Notes under the pieces: generated by a model | Databases searched by the model: none | Seen by the model: only the letters and a program-made list of their open reading frames with translations | Told to the model about the DNA's origin: nothing | Shown: positions 40,641-51,820 of the stretch, piece after piece | Layout: every line of letters begins with the position of its first letter | How positions within the stretch are numbered: position 1 is the stretch's first letter | Position numbers and translations under genes: made by a program | Origin: Gonocerus acuteangulatus | Lineage: Eukaryota; Arthropoda; Insecta; Hemiptera; Coreidae | Direction: 5' to 3' | Length of the DNA: 64,000 bases | Assembly (NCBI GenBank): GCA_946811695.1 | Contig: OX328125.1 | Coordinates: 109,707,837-109,771,836, forward strand

Positions 40641-40815
40641 GTCTCGATAGTTCGAAACTAAGAACCCGAACAGTTACAGATTTGCGTCATTAGATTACAA
40701 TAAAACTTATTTAGTTTCTAAATTATTTTGGCTTTTCAAGATGCAGAAAGTAGTTGTGGCATGACACGCCGGGTAACAGCTAGTATATCCTAAAGTACCC
40801 GTTCTCTGCTTGTAG

Positions 40816-41070
40816 ATGCCTCGGCAATGGGTTCCTTACTTCACGGTAGCCCTACTCGGCGGTACAGCTTCTGGAGTGATCGGCCTAGCCGTCGTGAGAG
40901 CTGTGTCTAACTACATGGACCAAAGAGACCCAGCTCGCAGATCAGCACCTATGCCACTCCCAGACTTCACGGCCAAGCTTGAAGACTACTACAACGACAC
41001 GAAGCCTTTAGCTGTACAGGAATTCAATACTACACCAGATGACTACTACAAAGCTACTGTCAATCAATAA
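40816..41070 (+). CDS. Small single-pass membrane protein, 84 residues (host exon)
   Basis: The ATG follows a splice-acceptor-like TTCTCTGCTTGTAG directly, and the in-frame TAG just upstream fixes the start, so the 5' UTR is probably on another exon. MPRQWVPYFTVALLGGTASG then VIGLAVVRAVSNYMDQRD gives a short basic N-terminus and one membrane helix (about residues 8-31), followed by a Pro-rich stretch and an acidic, Tyr-rich tail with two DYY motifs. An AATAAA polyadenylation signal sits at about 41106. GC content and codon choice are higher than in the flanking DNA. The size and layout recall small inner-mitochondrial-membrane proteins; I do not recognise the family. Confidence 0.65.
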   Translation: MPRQWVPYFTVALLGGTASGVIGLAVVRAVSNYMDQRDPARRSAPMPLPDFTAKLEDYYNDTKPLAVQEFNTTPDDYYKATVNQ

Positions 41071-41151
41071 CTTCAAGCAATCATACAGAATCAAAAATTA
41101 TCAAAAATAAATTAGCAATTATTAAATAGGTTCTTTTATATATTTTTTTTG

Positions 41152-41385
41152 TTAGTAATCGTAGTATTTATTTCTGTTAATATCAAACCTAACCTTGGCT
41201 CTTTGCAGCTGGTTACATTCCGCTAAAATATGATCCACGGTATGTACACCACCACAATGATTACACGTTGGACGATGCCTACCGACAAGATGACGGCCAT
41301 GTGTTATATGTGTGTGTCCAGTACGCAGCCTTGTAATCGAGCTGGCGTACAGAGTGCGCCAGCTATTCGAGATAGCCAGCATTTC
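41152..41385 (-). pseudogene. LINE ORF2 C-terminal fragment
   Basis: The minus strand reads SSITRLRTGHTHITHGRHLV then CNHCGGVHTVDHILAECNQL: the basic 'RLRTGHT.LTH' block and the C-x2-C...H-x4-C knuckle of I/Jockey/R1-type LINE ORF2 tails. It stops at 41152. The RT is absent. Confidence 0.7.
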
Positions 41386-41930
41386 GTCTTGTAAGTTATT
41401 ACCGGGAAACCCTACAGCCCACAGACCTCAGGCATTCCAAGGAAAACCCTACCAGGCCTACTGTGGCGATTGGTGTTCTACCCTTTCACGGACTGTAAAC
41501 CGTTTGAACAGCTTGCTGGTGCACGGATGCACCGAAATTCAGAAGAATATGTTTTGAAGAATCTTCATTTCAGCTCATGAATGAACATTTGCAGTCCAGG
41601 GCAAGCATTCCGTCACTTGCTTCCTATAAAAAATCTCTGATTTATGGGTACGTGCAAGGGGGAATATCAGGCGGCCGGAGCATAGTACTGACCACACGAT
41701 CTCCCTAGTCATGAATCAGATACCTCTGATTCATGACCATAGGGTGGCCATATTATTCCTTTTTCCGAGGACGATAATAAAATTGCTGCTGGTGCACGTA
41801 GCTTTTTTGGGGGCCTGGTAAAGTCTCCTAATGGATATATTTAGTTTTTATTCTTAATACATCTCTCATGATTATATCTATCTATCTATATATATATATA
41901 TATATAAAATTATTATTCAACTGACCCTTT
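41386..41930. other. Intergenic DNA with a repeated piece
   Basis: 41665-41740 matches 39190-39300; a short hairpin (ATGAATCAGATACCTCTGAT / TCATGAC) lies at 41712-41742. No gene. Confidence 0.4.
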
Positions 41931-41935
41931 TCTTA

Positions 41936-42201
41936 ATCTTCGTATTTTCGTGCTAGGTGGAAAGTCAAAAACTTCACCACACAGTTTCACCAACTTTATT
42001 ACGTCCCTACATGTTTCACACCTTTTTGGTGTGACTATAAAACTTACAGCCTCAACCTGAGGAGGGTAACCTTCCACCAGTATGGCCACGTCTAGACTGA
42101 TCATGGTCTGAAAGAATCCAATATGGCGAAATATAATCAGCTGATCGATAATCATTATGTCAAGTTTTTATTATTTGACCTTCCGCCTAGCACGAAAAAA
42201 C

Positions 42202-42208
<7 letters not shown>
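41936..42208. repeat. Small MITE with about 28-bp TIRs, beside (TA)n
   Basis: CGTATTTTCGTGCTAGGTGG followed by AAAGTCAAA on the left is inverted at 42176-42208 (TTTGACCTTCCGCCTAGCAC, GAAAAAACG). A further CGTATTTTCGTGC lies between the two TA runs at 42250. The ORFs over the TA runs (YIYIYI) are not genes. Confidence 0.6.
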
Positions 42209-42249
<41 letters not shown>

Positions 42250-42261
42250 CGTATTTTCGTG

Positions 42262-42323
<62 letters not shown>

Positions 42324-42772
42324 ATGTGCACGTGCGTAATTTTTCGGAGGACAGATAAGCAATCTTTTAGAATGTTGCCGCAATACACGTTTGCGCCAAA
42401 ATGGTCTTCACTTCTGTGTATACTATTGGATATGCCTGGCAGTATTGCAGGTTAGCATACCAGTAGCGCCGTTTAAAAGGCTTGAAGCCCCTCAGCCTGA
42501 AACAAGTACCTGATGTCAGTCCTATCGGAATAATTATTAGAAATAAATAAAATAATTTTTATAGATCTTTATTTACTCAATATCATTGGTAATGTTTGGG
42601 TTCAATCAAAAGTAAATAGTCAGTAGCAGTTCAGATTGTGCATTCATATCGTTTAAATTACATTTTCGTGATAAAAATGACACCTCCAGAGAAAAATCTT
42701 CCAGAATAATCAAAATTGTGGTTTACAAAGAAAAGTTTTTTTTCCAGCCAATTCCTGGCTATATTAGTCGGA

Positions 42773-42935
42773 GAGCTGGTAACGCACGTTTCATGAAGTG
42801 TTTCATGAGCCTTAAAAATTTGCTATAATGGTCAAATTTTGCTTGGGTAGATAAGAAGGTACATAAGAAGGAATAGTGCAAACAAATATTGCCTAAAAAT
42901 AGTGTTTTATTGAGAAGCCAACTCAATAAAACACA
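42773..42935 (+). repeat. Fragment of the 48310-49213 foldback family
   Basis: GAGAGCTGGTAACGCACGTT, CATGAAGTGTTTCATG and TTTTATTGAGAAGCCAAC match the foldback arm. Confidence 0.7.
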
Positions 42936-42955
42936 CAACAAATGCGCTTAGGCAG

Positions 42956-43130
42956 TATGCGTTACTAAGACGATAACAGAACTGCTGTCACCGTACTGTA
43001 TGCGTTACTAAGACGATAACAGAACTGCTGGTACCGTACTGTATGCGTTACTAAGACGATAACAGAACTGCTGGTAACGTACTGTATGCGTTACTAAGAC
43101 GATAACAGAACTGCTGTTACCGTACTGTAT
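42956..43130 (+). repeat. Tandem repeat, 43-bp unit, 4 copies
   Basis: TATGCGTTACTAAGACGATA starts units at 42956, 42999, 43042 and 43085. A diverged single unit lies inverted at about 46644-46680 (GGTAACAGCTGTTCTTTATC). Confidence 0.85.
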
Positions 43131-43139
43131 GTATTTCAT

Positions 43140-43640
43140 AGTATTATTTTTAATTGCGGTTAATCTCAAATATGATGGCTGTCCTTGAATTACTAGAAAT
43201 AAACTGTCCCTCATAGAGTTTACGCTATGAGGAACAAAATCACCATTTTAATTCAGGTCCATTTCAAATTGTCCCCCATAGAGTTTTCCTGGTGATGGCC
43301 AATCCGAGGTAATAATATCCCGAACCCTTGCACATCCTCCTCACCCATCAGCATCCCCAGTCACAGAACTTCCTGATAATGCTCGCAAAAATAATGGGTG
43401 TTTCCAAATGACATCTAAGAAACATGGGATAACGGGTTATATCTAGGTTATTTGTTTGTTGACACCAGTCCGGAGCGCCCCAGTGTCAAGAAATATCATA
43501 CTTTGAATACTTATCAATTCATGTATAACATATAGTACGACGGGAACCGTGCTATAATAAACTTAATTTTGATGATATATTATTTAACACAATAAAATAA
43601 CTACTTATCTGCCGTGACGAAGCACGGGGATTCAGCTAGT
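43140..43640 (-). repeat. Unnamed dispersed element, inverted relative at 45640-46620
   Basis: Shares, inverted, GCACGGTTCCCGTC, CCGTGCTTCGTCACGGCAGA, AAGGGTTCCGGATATTATTA-like and CTATGAGGGACAGTTTATTT-like blocks with 45640-46620. The end carries the palindrome CCGTGACGAAGCACGG. Confidence 0.6.
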
Positions 43641-43649
43641 TTTCTAATA

Positions 43650-44571
43650 CAGTGGGACATGGATAATTCGAACTTCGATAATTCGAAATCGTCTTTAATT
43701 CGAATATTTCTCTCGGTCCCTAGAATTTAGGGAATAAACCATGTAAAAAAATCGTGGTTAATTCGAATAAAATTTTGGATAATTCGAATTTTTTACGAGC
43801 CTGTGCCTCCAATGGGAAGTGGACAAAGAGACGGTCGGTCTTAGATCTTGTGAAAATATTCTCCCCTCGGGTAAGAAGGATAATAAGATACGAATGTAGG
43901 GGTTCCGGGACAAGAAGCGCGGCGGTCTCATAGTCTAGTTCTTAGACTCTAGGAGTTCTGCAAAGTGGTGGGTCGCGCTTCCTCCCTTCCAGGGGTTGTT
44001 ATAGTTCCATCCTATCGTTTTATCTTAGAATTCGTTCACACTAATCTTCATTTCTTATTCAGTTATAAGTCCTAGATATGTTGTGTTGTTTGTGCCTTGA
44101 ATTTCCGGTGTACAGTGCAGTTCAGTGAATTGTTGATTTAATATGTGGTAGCATAGAAGTTATAAAACTTTAACGTTGTCAGAGAAAATAGCAGCGATTA
44201 GTGAAGTTAAACAAGGAATAAGGAAAAAATCTGAAATTGCCAAGAACTTTTAAATTCCTCCCAACTCTTTACTAACTTACCTGAAAAATAAAGAAAAAAT
44301 TCTTGCCCATGAAAATGACTTTTTATTCAAAACAATAGACTTTTATATTTAAATTCTGGATAAATTATTTATTAATTATGTACGTAATCATCAATTCATG
44401 AAATGTTGTTTTTCTTTAATTAAAATGTATTTTTTTTTAATTAAAAAATGTGAAAATATGAAGTTCGATTTTGTAGCTCTTTATTTTCGAAAACTTTTGT
44501 AATTCGAATTTTGGTTAATTCGAACTTTTTTATCGGTCCCTAGGAGTTCGAATTATACAAGTTCGTTACTG
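43650..44571 (+). mobile_element. pogo/Tigger-like (Tc1/mariner superfamily) transposon relic
   Basis: Flanked by TA at 43648-43649 and 44572-44573. The left end CAGTGGGACATGGATAATTC and the inverted right end (CAGTAACGAACTTGTATAAT) with several TAATTCGAA copies match Tigger ends. Inside (44166-44325) one frame reads KTLTLSEKIAAISEVKQGIR, KKSEIAKNF-stop-IPPNSLLTYL, KNKEKIL: the CENP-B/Tigger N-terminal helix-turn-helix, with a stop where Gly is usual. The DDE part is deleted. Confidence 0.8.
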
Positions 44572-44936
44572 TATTGCTTCAAATCATTGCGAACTTCATG
44601 AATAGCCTATTTGAAACTTAGACCATCCATGTCGTTCAGAATAATGAATAATGAATAATGAATAAATTTGATATTTCATTCTGAATAATGAATAATTTTT
44701 CATTCATTATTCAGTGAATCAATGAATAACGTAAATTTATATTTTTATTCATTATTGAATAAAAATGATTTATTGAATGAACATTTTTATTGAATAAAAA
44801 TAATTTATTTGAATGAAAATTTTTATTGAATACAAATTATTTATTTGATTGAGATTTTTCGTTAAATACATCAAATGTTTTCTTTCTTTTAATGGAAACT
44901 ATATATTTGAGTGATACTGTTTACTGAATATATATA

Positions 44937-44989
<53 letters not shown>

Positions 44990-45640
44990 CAGTCAATGAA
45001 TAACTGAATAAATGAATGAATTCTTATTCAATAAAAATTTATTGAATAATGATCCAACCCTGTTATTCATAGAATAAAAAATTATTCAATGTATGAATAA
45101 CGTAATCAATGAATAAATTATTATTCAATAAAAATTTATTTGAATGATCATTGAATAAAAAATTTATTGAATAATGCCCAACTCTGTTATGTACTTAAGA
45201 TCCACCGAAACCCAGCTGAAATGGCTAATGTGGATTGGTGACCTGGATAAATATGAAAGGCAGTTCTTTACCTCTCCTTGATGGATATACATCCTTACAT
45301 ACACTCCGCCATTTTTCTTACTCTCTTTCTAGGAACAATTTGTAAAACTGAGCGGGGCAATTTATCATGGAATATTTCTTACAAAATCCGAGGCGGTCTA
45401 GATAATATATACCTAATCTATTCAACATTAATCTTCACTAGAATTAGGAGGCTGATATACAAGCAGCTTTTAGTTTTATTCATTTATACTTATTTAACTC
45501 TTAAACCCTTATTTTAGTAATTATATATACAGGGTTAGTAGTAAGTCGGCTCAAATCCTTCGTGATGTCATAGTTTTGGTAAAAAAAAAAAAAAAATTAA
45601 GCCTATATTGCCTTATCCAAAAGTAACCCGCTTTCAATGT
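44572..45640. other. AT-rich DNA with (GAATAATGAATAA)-type simple repeats
   Basis: 44640-45180 is dominated by ATTGAATAA / TTATTCATT permutations around a (TA)n run (44938-44984). No gene. Confidence 0.6.
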
Positions 45641-45647
45641 ATTTAAT

Positions 45648-45773
45648 ACTAGCTGAATACCCGTGCTTCGTCACGGCAGATAAGTAGTTACTAGCTGAAT
45701 ACCCGTGCTTCGTCACGGCAGATAAGTAGTTACTAGCTGAATACCCGTGCTTCGTCACGGCAGATAAGTAGTT
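45648..45773 (+). repeat. 42-bp tandem repeat, 3 copies, with CCGTG...CACGG hairpin
   Basis: ACTAGCTGAATACCCGTGCT begins units at 45648, 45690 and 45732; each contains the palindrome CCGTGCTTCGTCACGG. One inverted unit is at 43598-43640. This type of end hairpin is widespread in arthropod retroelement and DNA-element termini. Confidence 0.85.
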
Positions 45774-46867
45774 ATTTTGTTGCGTTAAATAATGTTTCAT
45801 TAAAATTACGTTACTATACAATTCTGTGCAGTTTATTACAGCACGGTTCCCGTCATACTATATTTTATTCAATGGGCGTTAAAATTTAAAAGTTTATGTT
45901 TCCAAGAAGTCATATGGTAACACCCAATATATTTACGAGCATTACCAAGGTTATAGGCGAGGAGGCTGTGCAAGGGTTCCGGATATTATTACCTCGCCTG
46001 GAAAACCTAAGGATATGCCATACATCACGGTTTGACCGGGACTGTCCCGGTATTTTGCAATTGTTTCGGTGTCCAGCGCCCGGTTTTATCAATGTCCTGG
46101 AAATGGCTGTAAGATGTAAAAAGTAATGAATACATGTTTATAAGAATCTTTTTTAAATCGGTTACTTTTCTACAATTAACATTTTTACTACTGCTCACAG
46201 TGTCAAAGAAATGAGAAGTAATCTAACTGCAAAACGCTGGAACTACATGCACAGCGCTGCCAGCTGCCAGACACTACTATTTGGCTGAGAGATTGTTTTA
46301 AGAAAATCAAGTAGCAAAAAAAGTTCCCTTCTTATTTTTAAGGTTTGGGTAGACTAACAGTTTAGGATTCCCCCTTCCCGTTAGTTGCTAGGCTTAAAAC
46401 TCACCAACCATTTTGCTTATAATTTGTACTCTTTTTAACCCCCCCCCCCTGGTATGCCCATCCCATATTAATGTGTCTCGGTTTAACTCTCCAAAAATAT
46501 GGCAAGCCTATCTGACGGGGACAGGCAGAAAAGAAACGCAATTAAAACTCTATGAGGGACAGTTAATATCTAGTAATTCAAGGACTGCCATCATAGTTGA
46601 AATTAACCTCAATTAGAAATAAAACTATGAGATAGATAATGTAAGGTAACAGCTGTTCTTTATCGTCCTAGCAACGCAGGCTTCCTAGGCTTGCCTGCTC
46701 TAACCAACTCAAACTTTAAACCCCCCTAAAAATGCTTAAAAATACGAATATCAAAAAATCCTTTCTTAGCGAACGCCTACGTTATATAGGGAGTGTCCAT
46801 GCAAAATTTCAAAATTTTCTGTCGAGCGGTTTGGGCTGGGCGTTAATAGATGAGTGAGTGAGTGAGT

Positions 46868-47609
46868 GGTATTTGACAAATATATAGTAGATTTTAGGTT
46901 TTTTTTTTTTTTTTTTTATAAAACGTCACTGTTGCTTAAGTTTTAGGTTTTTTCACAATTTCTAGCATTTTACCTGGGAGTTTTTATTGTTTTTGTATTT
47001 AAGACATTCAGAATAAACTATTAATTTATTAGTAGCTATTCCAGCAAGTTATACTAAAAACATCTCTGTTTATTAAGCTACACAAAAAGGTATAATAGTC
47101 GGGGAAAATGTTTATAATTCTTAGAAAAAGAAAGTGTGACAAACACATAAGCAGGAGGTAATTTAAGTTCCACTTAACAGAATAAAACTTGCTGACAGCT
47201 GAAGAGCAATATTATTAAAAGCAAATTAAGGTGAAGATTGCGATGGTTTAATAATAGTAGTCACATTAAAAAAAAAAAACACTTTAATTTTATAATAAAT
47301 TATTCTTAATAACTTTTTGACTTTTTTTTTTTTAAAAATTTCTTAAATTTTTTTTTTATAATGCATTTTTATTTAGACTCACTATCTCTTCTCTGTTTTT
47401 ATGATTTTTTTTTTGTTTTTTTCCTTTTTAACGGCGCATCAACTATTTGGGTATTAGCGCCATATAAGTTTTTTTCTAGGAATTCTTAAATACAAACACA
47501 ATAAAAACTTCCAGCTCAAATGCTAGAAATAAAAAAAAAAAAAAAAAACCTAAAACTTAAGCAACAGTGACTTTTTATAAAAAAAAAAAAACCTAAAATA
47601 TCAAATACC
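46868..47609. repeat. Foldback element with about 90-bp TIRs
   Basis: ATTTTAGGTTTT...AACGTCACTGTTGCTTAAGT and TTTCTAGCATTT on the left are inverted at 47515-47600. The outermost GGTATTTGA pairs with TCAAATACC at 47601-47609, with an 18-bp unpaired interruption on the left. Non-coding. Confidence 0.7.
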
Positions 47610-47677
47610 TTGGAAACGGGTAATATTTTGATAAGGCAATATGGGCTTTAAATTGTTTGTTTTGACCAAAACTATCA

Positions 47678-47734
<57 letters not shown>

Positions 47735-48309
47735 TCGTGGATATTGTGATACAACCGTCCTGAAAATTCTTTAGTCGTGATGGAAGTGACGAATAATAAA
47801 ATCTACTGATCTACCGGGAGATAGAAATAAACTGAAAAACACTAAAAATCCATTAAGGCCCATTTTCATGAAAAAATAACGATAGAGAATGGAGAATATG
47901 AGAATGGATTGCTTATATATTGCTAGAATATACTCTGAAATCGGAAAATCGATTCTTGTTGGAGCTGCGAACACACAACACCGTGTATGGGTTGAATGCT
48001 GTGGTATTTATCAAACAGTACACACCTCATAAAGCCAGTCTTTGATCTGTACCGCCGAGGTTTGACGGCTATATCCAATTACTAGGGACAGGATTTTTAG
48101 CATAAAATGAGCAAATTAGATTTTTCAAGCAATTAGAGGTATTTTTAGGTTTTTATTTAAAAATCCATTATAGGTTTTTTTAGGTGATAAATATGTTTGA
48201 CTAGGTTCAAAATTAAATTAAACCAATTATTATTAATCATTAATATCATCATGTATATATTTGCGATAGTGACATAATAATAAACAACAAATAACATTAT
48301 TTTATATAG

Positions 48310-49213
48310 ACCGAGAGTTGGCAACGCACATTTCATGAAGTGTTTTATGCACCTTGAAATTTTGCTATAATATACCTCTTAGGTAGATAAGAAGGTAAGG
48401 ATGTGTTTCCTGGACATACCTTGGTGCACCAGGTACTGCGCATAGGGGAAAGGTGCAAAACAATATTGTCCGAAAATAGAGTTTTATTCAGAAGCCAACT
48501 ATTAATAATGAAAAAAATGGCAAATTAGGCAATTTTCAAATTAATAATAAATTAGGCAGGCACTTTTAAGGGAGTTAAAATGATAATAATAATAAAAAAA
48601 AAAACTAAGTACCTAGTTTTTATTTTTAATATTAAATGAAGTGCTTTATTCACGCTGCGATTTAAACAGCGTCTTCAGTAAACATATTTGAAAATAATTA
48701 CAAGAGGGCAGACACTATTGTGGGGTATAATTATCAGGAAACATAAAAATAAATGTTGAATATGATAGACTGCAATACACTGCGCGTAACCGTAAGAGTG
48801 AATGACAGCACCGCGCAGTTGTGGTTATTCTCTGCGCTCTCATTGGTTTTTGCTCATATGATCTTGTACAGCTGTTCCGGTTTAAATGGCAGCGCGAATA
48901 AAACTCTCATTTAATATGAGAATGAAAACAATTAAGTTTTTTTTTTTACGTGTTATACTTCTTAAAAGTGCCTGCCATATTTATTAATCATTGTAAAATT
49001 GTCTTAATTTCACATTAAAGATAGTTGGCTTCTGATTAAAACTCTATTTCTTGGAAATATTGTTTTGCACCTTTCCCCTATGCGCAGTACTTGGTGTTCC
49101 AAGGTATGTCCAGGAAACACATATATACCTTCCTATCTACCTAAGAGGTATATTATAGCAAAATTTCAAGGTGCATAAAACACTTCATGAAAAGTGCGTT
49201 GCCAGCTCTCAGA
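48310..49213. repeat. Foldback element with about 190-bp TIRs
   Basis: CCGAGAGTTGGCAACGCACA, TACCTCTTAGGTAGATAAGA, GGGGAAAGGTGCAAAACAAT and GAGTTTTATTCAGAAGCC on the left are inverted at 49020-49213. A second inverted pair, GGCAGGCACTTTTAAG / CTTAAAAGTGCCTGCC, lies inside (48553 and 48960). A fragment is at 42773-42935. Confidence 0.75.
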
Positions 49214-49932
49214 CTAATAGAATGGTATATTGAGACGGAAAACAAAAATGAGGAAATAAAAAACAAACGAAAATATCAGTTATTTAAAAAAAATAAACAG
49301 TCCAAATATTCATCTAAATATTTATTTAAAAAACAGAGTGAATGAAATCTATAAATAAAATATACATTAATAAAAAAAACAAAACAAATAAAAACAGACA
49401 ACAAAACAATTAAAATAAATATGTCAAGGGGATTTTTAAGTTTCTCGGCGGAAGAGTTCCAATTTCTAAGGAACATCAAGAAGAATTTTACAGCCTATTG
49501 AAAGGTACTTAAAAACAAACTATTAAACAGAACAGAACCTCCCTGAATAGAACTGACAATAACCTAACTTTAACTCTGTAACCTACCTATACACCTAAAG
49601 AGGTTTAAACAGGGGAGAACACACATTCATACGAACGCAAAGAATAAACAAATAGAAAAATTCTCAAACAGAATTTTCTTTGTATTTTTGTTGTGCTTTT
49701 TAAAGATTTGGTAATCCCATCGTTGTTTAGGTGATTTTAGGACATAGCATCCTGAATAGGTTTTTTAAGGTTCTTCCAAATTTTCATGAATAATACTACA
49801 TGACGCGAATCATATAAATAACTAATCATTATCATGTTTAGGAGAAAGGGGAAAAATAGGTGATAACCTAAGAATCCGGTCCCTACTAATTACAAGCAGG
49901 ATGTATTCTATCCTTTCCTATACCTTCACATC
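49214..49932. other. Intergenic DNA, no gene seen
   Basis: AT-rich. A 67-residue minus-strand ORF (49276-49479) has a hydrophobic stretch but no other support. Confidence 0.4.
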
Positions 49933-49944
49933 TATATGAACAGT

Positions 49945-50892
49945 AGGTTCCTGTCTTAGCCCCACCCTCTTCAATATATACATCAACGACATACCTCAAT
50001 CTAAAGACACAAATCTCTCTCTGTTTGCCGACGACACAGCCATATACACTAGCTCATTCAGGATAGACACCATAACAAACAGACTACAAAATACCTACAA
50101 GAAAATCAACAAATTCTGCAAAAAATGGAAAATTAAAATTAATCTCGCTAAAAGAGACGCCATTATCTTCACAAAAAGACGCCCAAATATCCCAAGCAAA
50201 CTCTATCTTGTAAACCACAGTATTTCATGGACAGAGCACATTAAGTATTTAGGAGTGACTTTAGATAGAGGCCTAACATTCACAAAACACATAAACAATA
50301 AAACCGAAGCTGCTAAAAATCTACTTTATAAAATTTATCCTTATTTTAATAGAAATTCAAAACTAAATCCGCAAAATAAAATGATTATCCACAAGAGTGT
50401 CATCCGCCCCGTCCTTTGTTATGCCTGCCCAGTATGGGGCTGCGCATCGACAACAAACTACAAAAAACTACAAATTATACAAAACTGCTGCCTCCGAATA
50501 ATCAACAATTATCCAAGATACACAAAGATCACACACATGGACGAAGAACTAGAAATAGCTACAATAACAGACTACATATACAAACTTACTGACAAGTTTT
50601 TTGGACAAGTAACACATTCCATTAATCCACACATAGCAAACATAGGTGACTACGACAAAAAATCACTAACTAGATACCTACACAGACGAACTAAACACAT
50701 TTTACTTGACAGGCACAATGTAATGTAATTCAACTTAGTATTTAAAATGTTCTGGGTTTTTTTGAAATTTTTCCCAAAAAATTACAAAACTATAAAAATC
50801 AAATAATTTGCTATAAATTAGCAAGAACATGTTTATTGTACATGTTATAAACACTTATGTATGATACTATGTAAATATTGTAAATAAAGCTT

Positions 50893-50937
<45 letters not shown>
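49945..50937 (+). mobile_element. 5'-truncated LINE with 12-bp target-site duplication
   Basis: TATATGAACAGT flanks it (49933-49944 and 50938-50949). The insert holds the RT C-terminal half and ends AATAAAGC followed by TTATATA... as the 3' simple-repeat tail. The right copy overlaps the (TA)n tail, so its first bases are ambiguous. Confidence 0.75.
49946..50728 (+). pseudogene. Non-LTR reverse transcriptase, C-terminal part
   Basis: The open frame begins at the truncation point without ATG: GSCLSPTLFNIYINDIP, then LFADDTAIYT with the FADD catalytic motif, the thumb (WKIKINLAKRDAIIFTKRRP, IKYLGVTLDRGLTFTKHINN), and the C-terminal region with VIRPVLCYACPVWG and LQIIQNCCLRIINNYP. This is Jockey/CR1-type. 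The frame is intact for 260 codons up to TAA, so the insertion is young; everything upstream of RT motif 4 is missing. Confidence 0.85.
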
Positions 50938-50945
<8 letters not shown>

Positions 50946-50949
50946 CAGT

Positions 50950-51149
50950 CAATGTTAGGAATCACATACTCCTGCGCCAATTTTGGTGAGCATTGTGCTT
51001 GTGTAGGTACGTTTTAGTTCACTGGATTGAAGTTTTTTTCCCAGGCCAAGTATTAATATAGAGAATAAATATTTTTTATTAAAATCATAATATCCATTTC
51101 TCCATACATAACATAGCTTAATTAAGGGTTATTTACTAGTTACCACTTG

Positions 51150-51210
<61 letters not shown>

Positions 51211-51356
51211 TTCCAAAAACAAGGACTTATGTACAATTTTAACGTAATTAACGTAGACATATTTTTTATTGAGTAAGAAAATAATAAAATTCTAATTATG
51301 CCATAATAAAATTAAAAAAAAAAACAGTTTTTGAGCAATCCTTTTTAATTTTTAAA
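50950..51356. other. Intergenic DNA with a (TA)n(GA)n run
   Basis: (TA)n at 51152-51193 is followed by (GA)8. No gene. Confidence 0.6.
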
Positions 51357-51555
51357 CGGAGGCCCGGTGGCCATGAGCACTTAACACTCCGTGCTAAAGG
51401 TCGTGGGTTCGATTCCCACTACCTGGGTGGTGGCTTATCTTTAGAAACAATAAAAGGCATCAGCCCTATCCTGGCTAGAAAAGGGTGGTGACCTATAGAG
51501 AGCTCGTCCCAAAATTCTCAGTTAATAATAATGGACGTTAAAATTTAAATAAATT
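51357..51555 (+). mobile_element. tRNA-derived SINE copy
   Basis: ACGGAGGCCCGGTGGCCATG head with a shortened A-box region, B box GGTCGTGGGTTCGATTCCCA, CCTATCCTGGCTAGAAAAGG, tail GGACGTTAAAATTTAAATAA. A lone SINE tail is at 51713-51775. Confidence 0.8.
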
Positions 51556-51589
51556 CTATGAAACTATTTATTTGTTCTGATATCTTTAA

Positions 51590-51720
51590 ATCTTTCTTCT
51601 GCTCAGCAAGGAATGATCTGTATGTTATAGCCAAACCTCGAAGCTCCTAGGTTTGACTTCTCAATCCTCAGATGATGAGGAAATGAACTTTTTCGGACTC
51701 TGAATAAAGAATAAAGATAA
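51590..51720 (-). repeat. Inverted copy of the 20455-20680 repeat
   Basis: TCTTTAAATCTTTCTTCTGC, AAGGAATGATCTGTATGTTA and CTTTTTCGGACTCTGA match in reverse. Confidence 0.55.
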
Positions 51721-51820
51721 CCCGTCCTTCGTAAAATTCGTAGTTAATAATAATGGACGTTTAACTTTAAATAAATCATTTTTAATCTTTGTGTTTATTT
51801 ATTAAAAACAAATTAAAAAT

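Noticed and set aside
42123..42455. ORFs rich in YIYIYI over TA runs (also 40079-40297, 59278-59484)
   Set aside because: Translations of (TA)n microsatellites, open on both strands; not genes.
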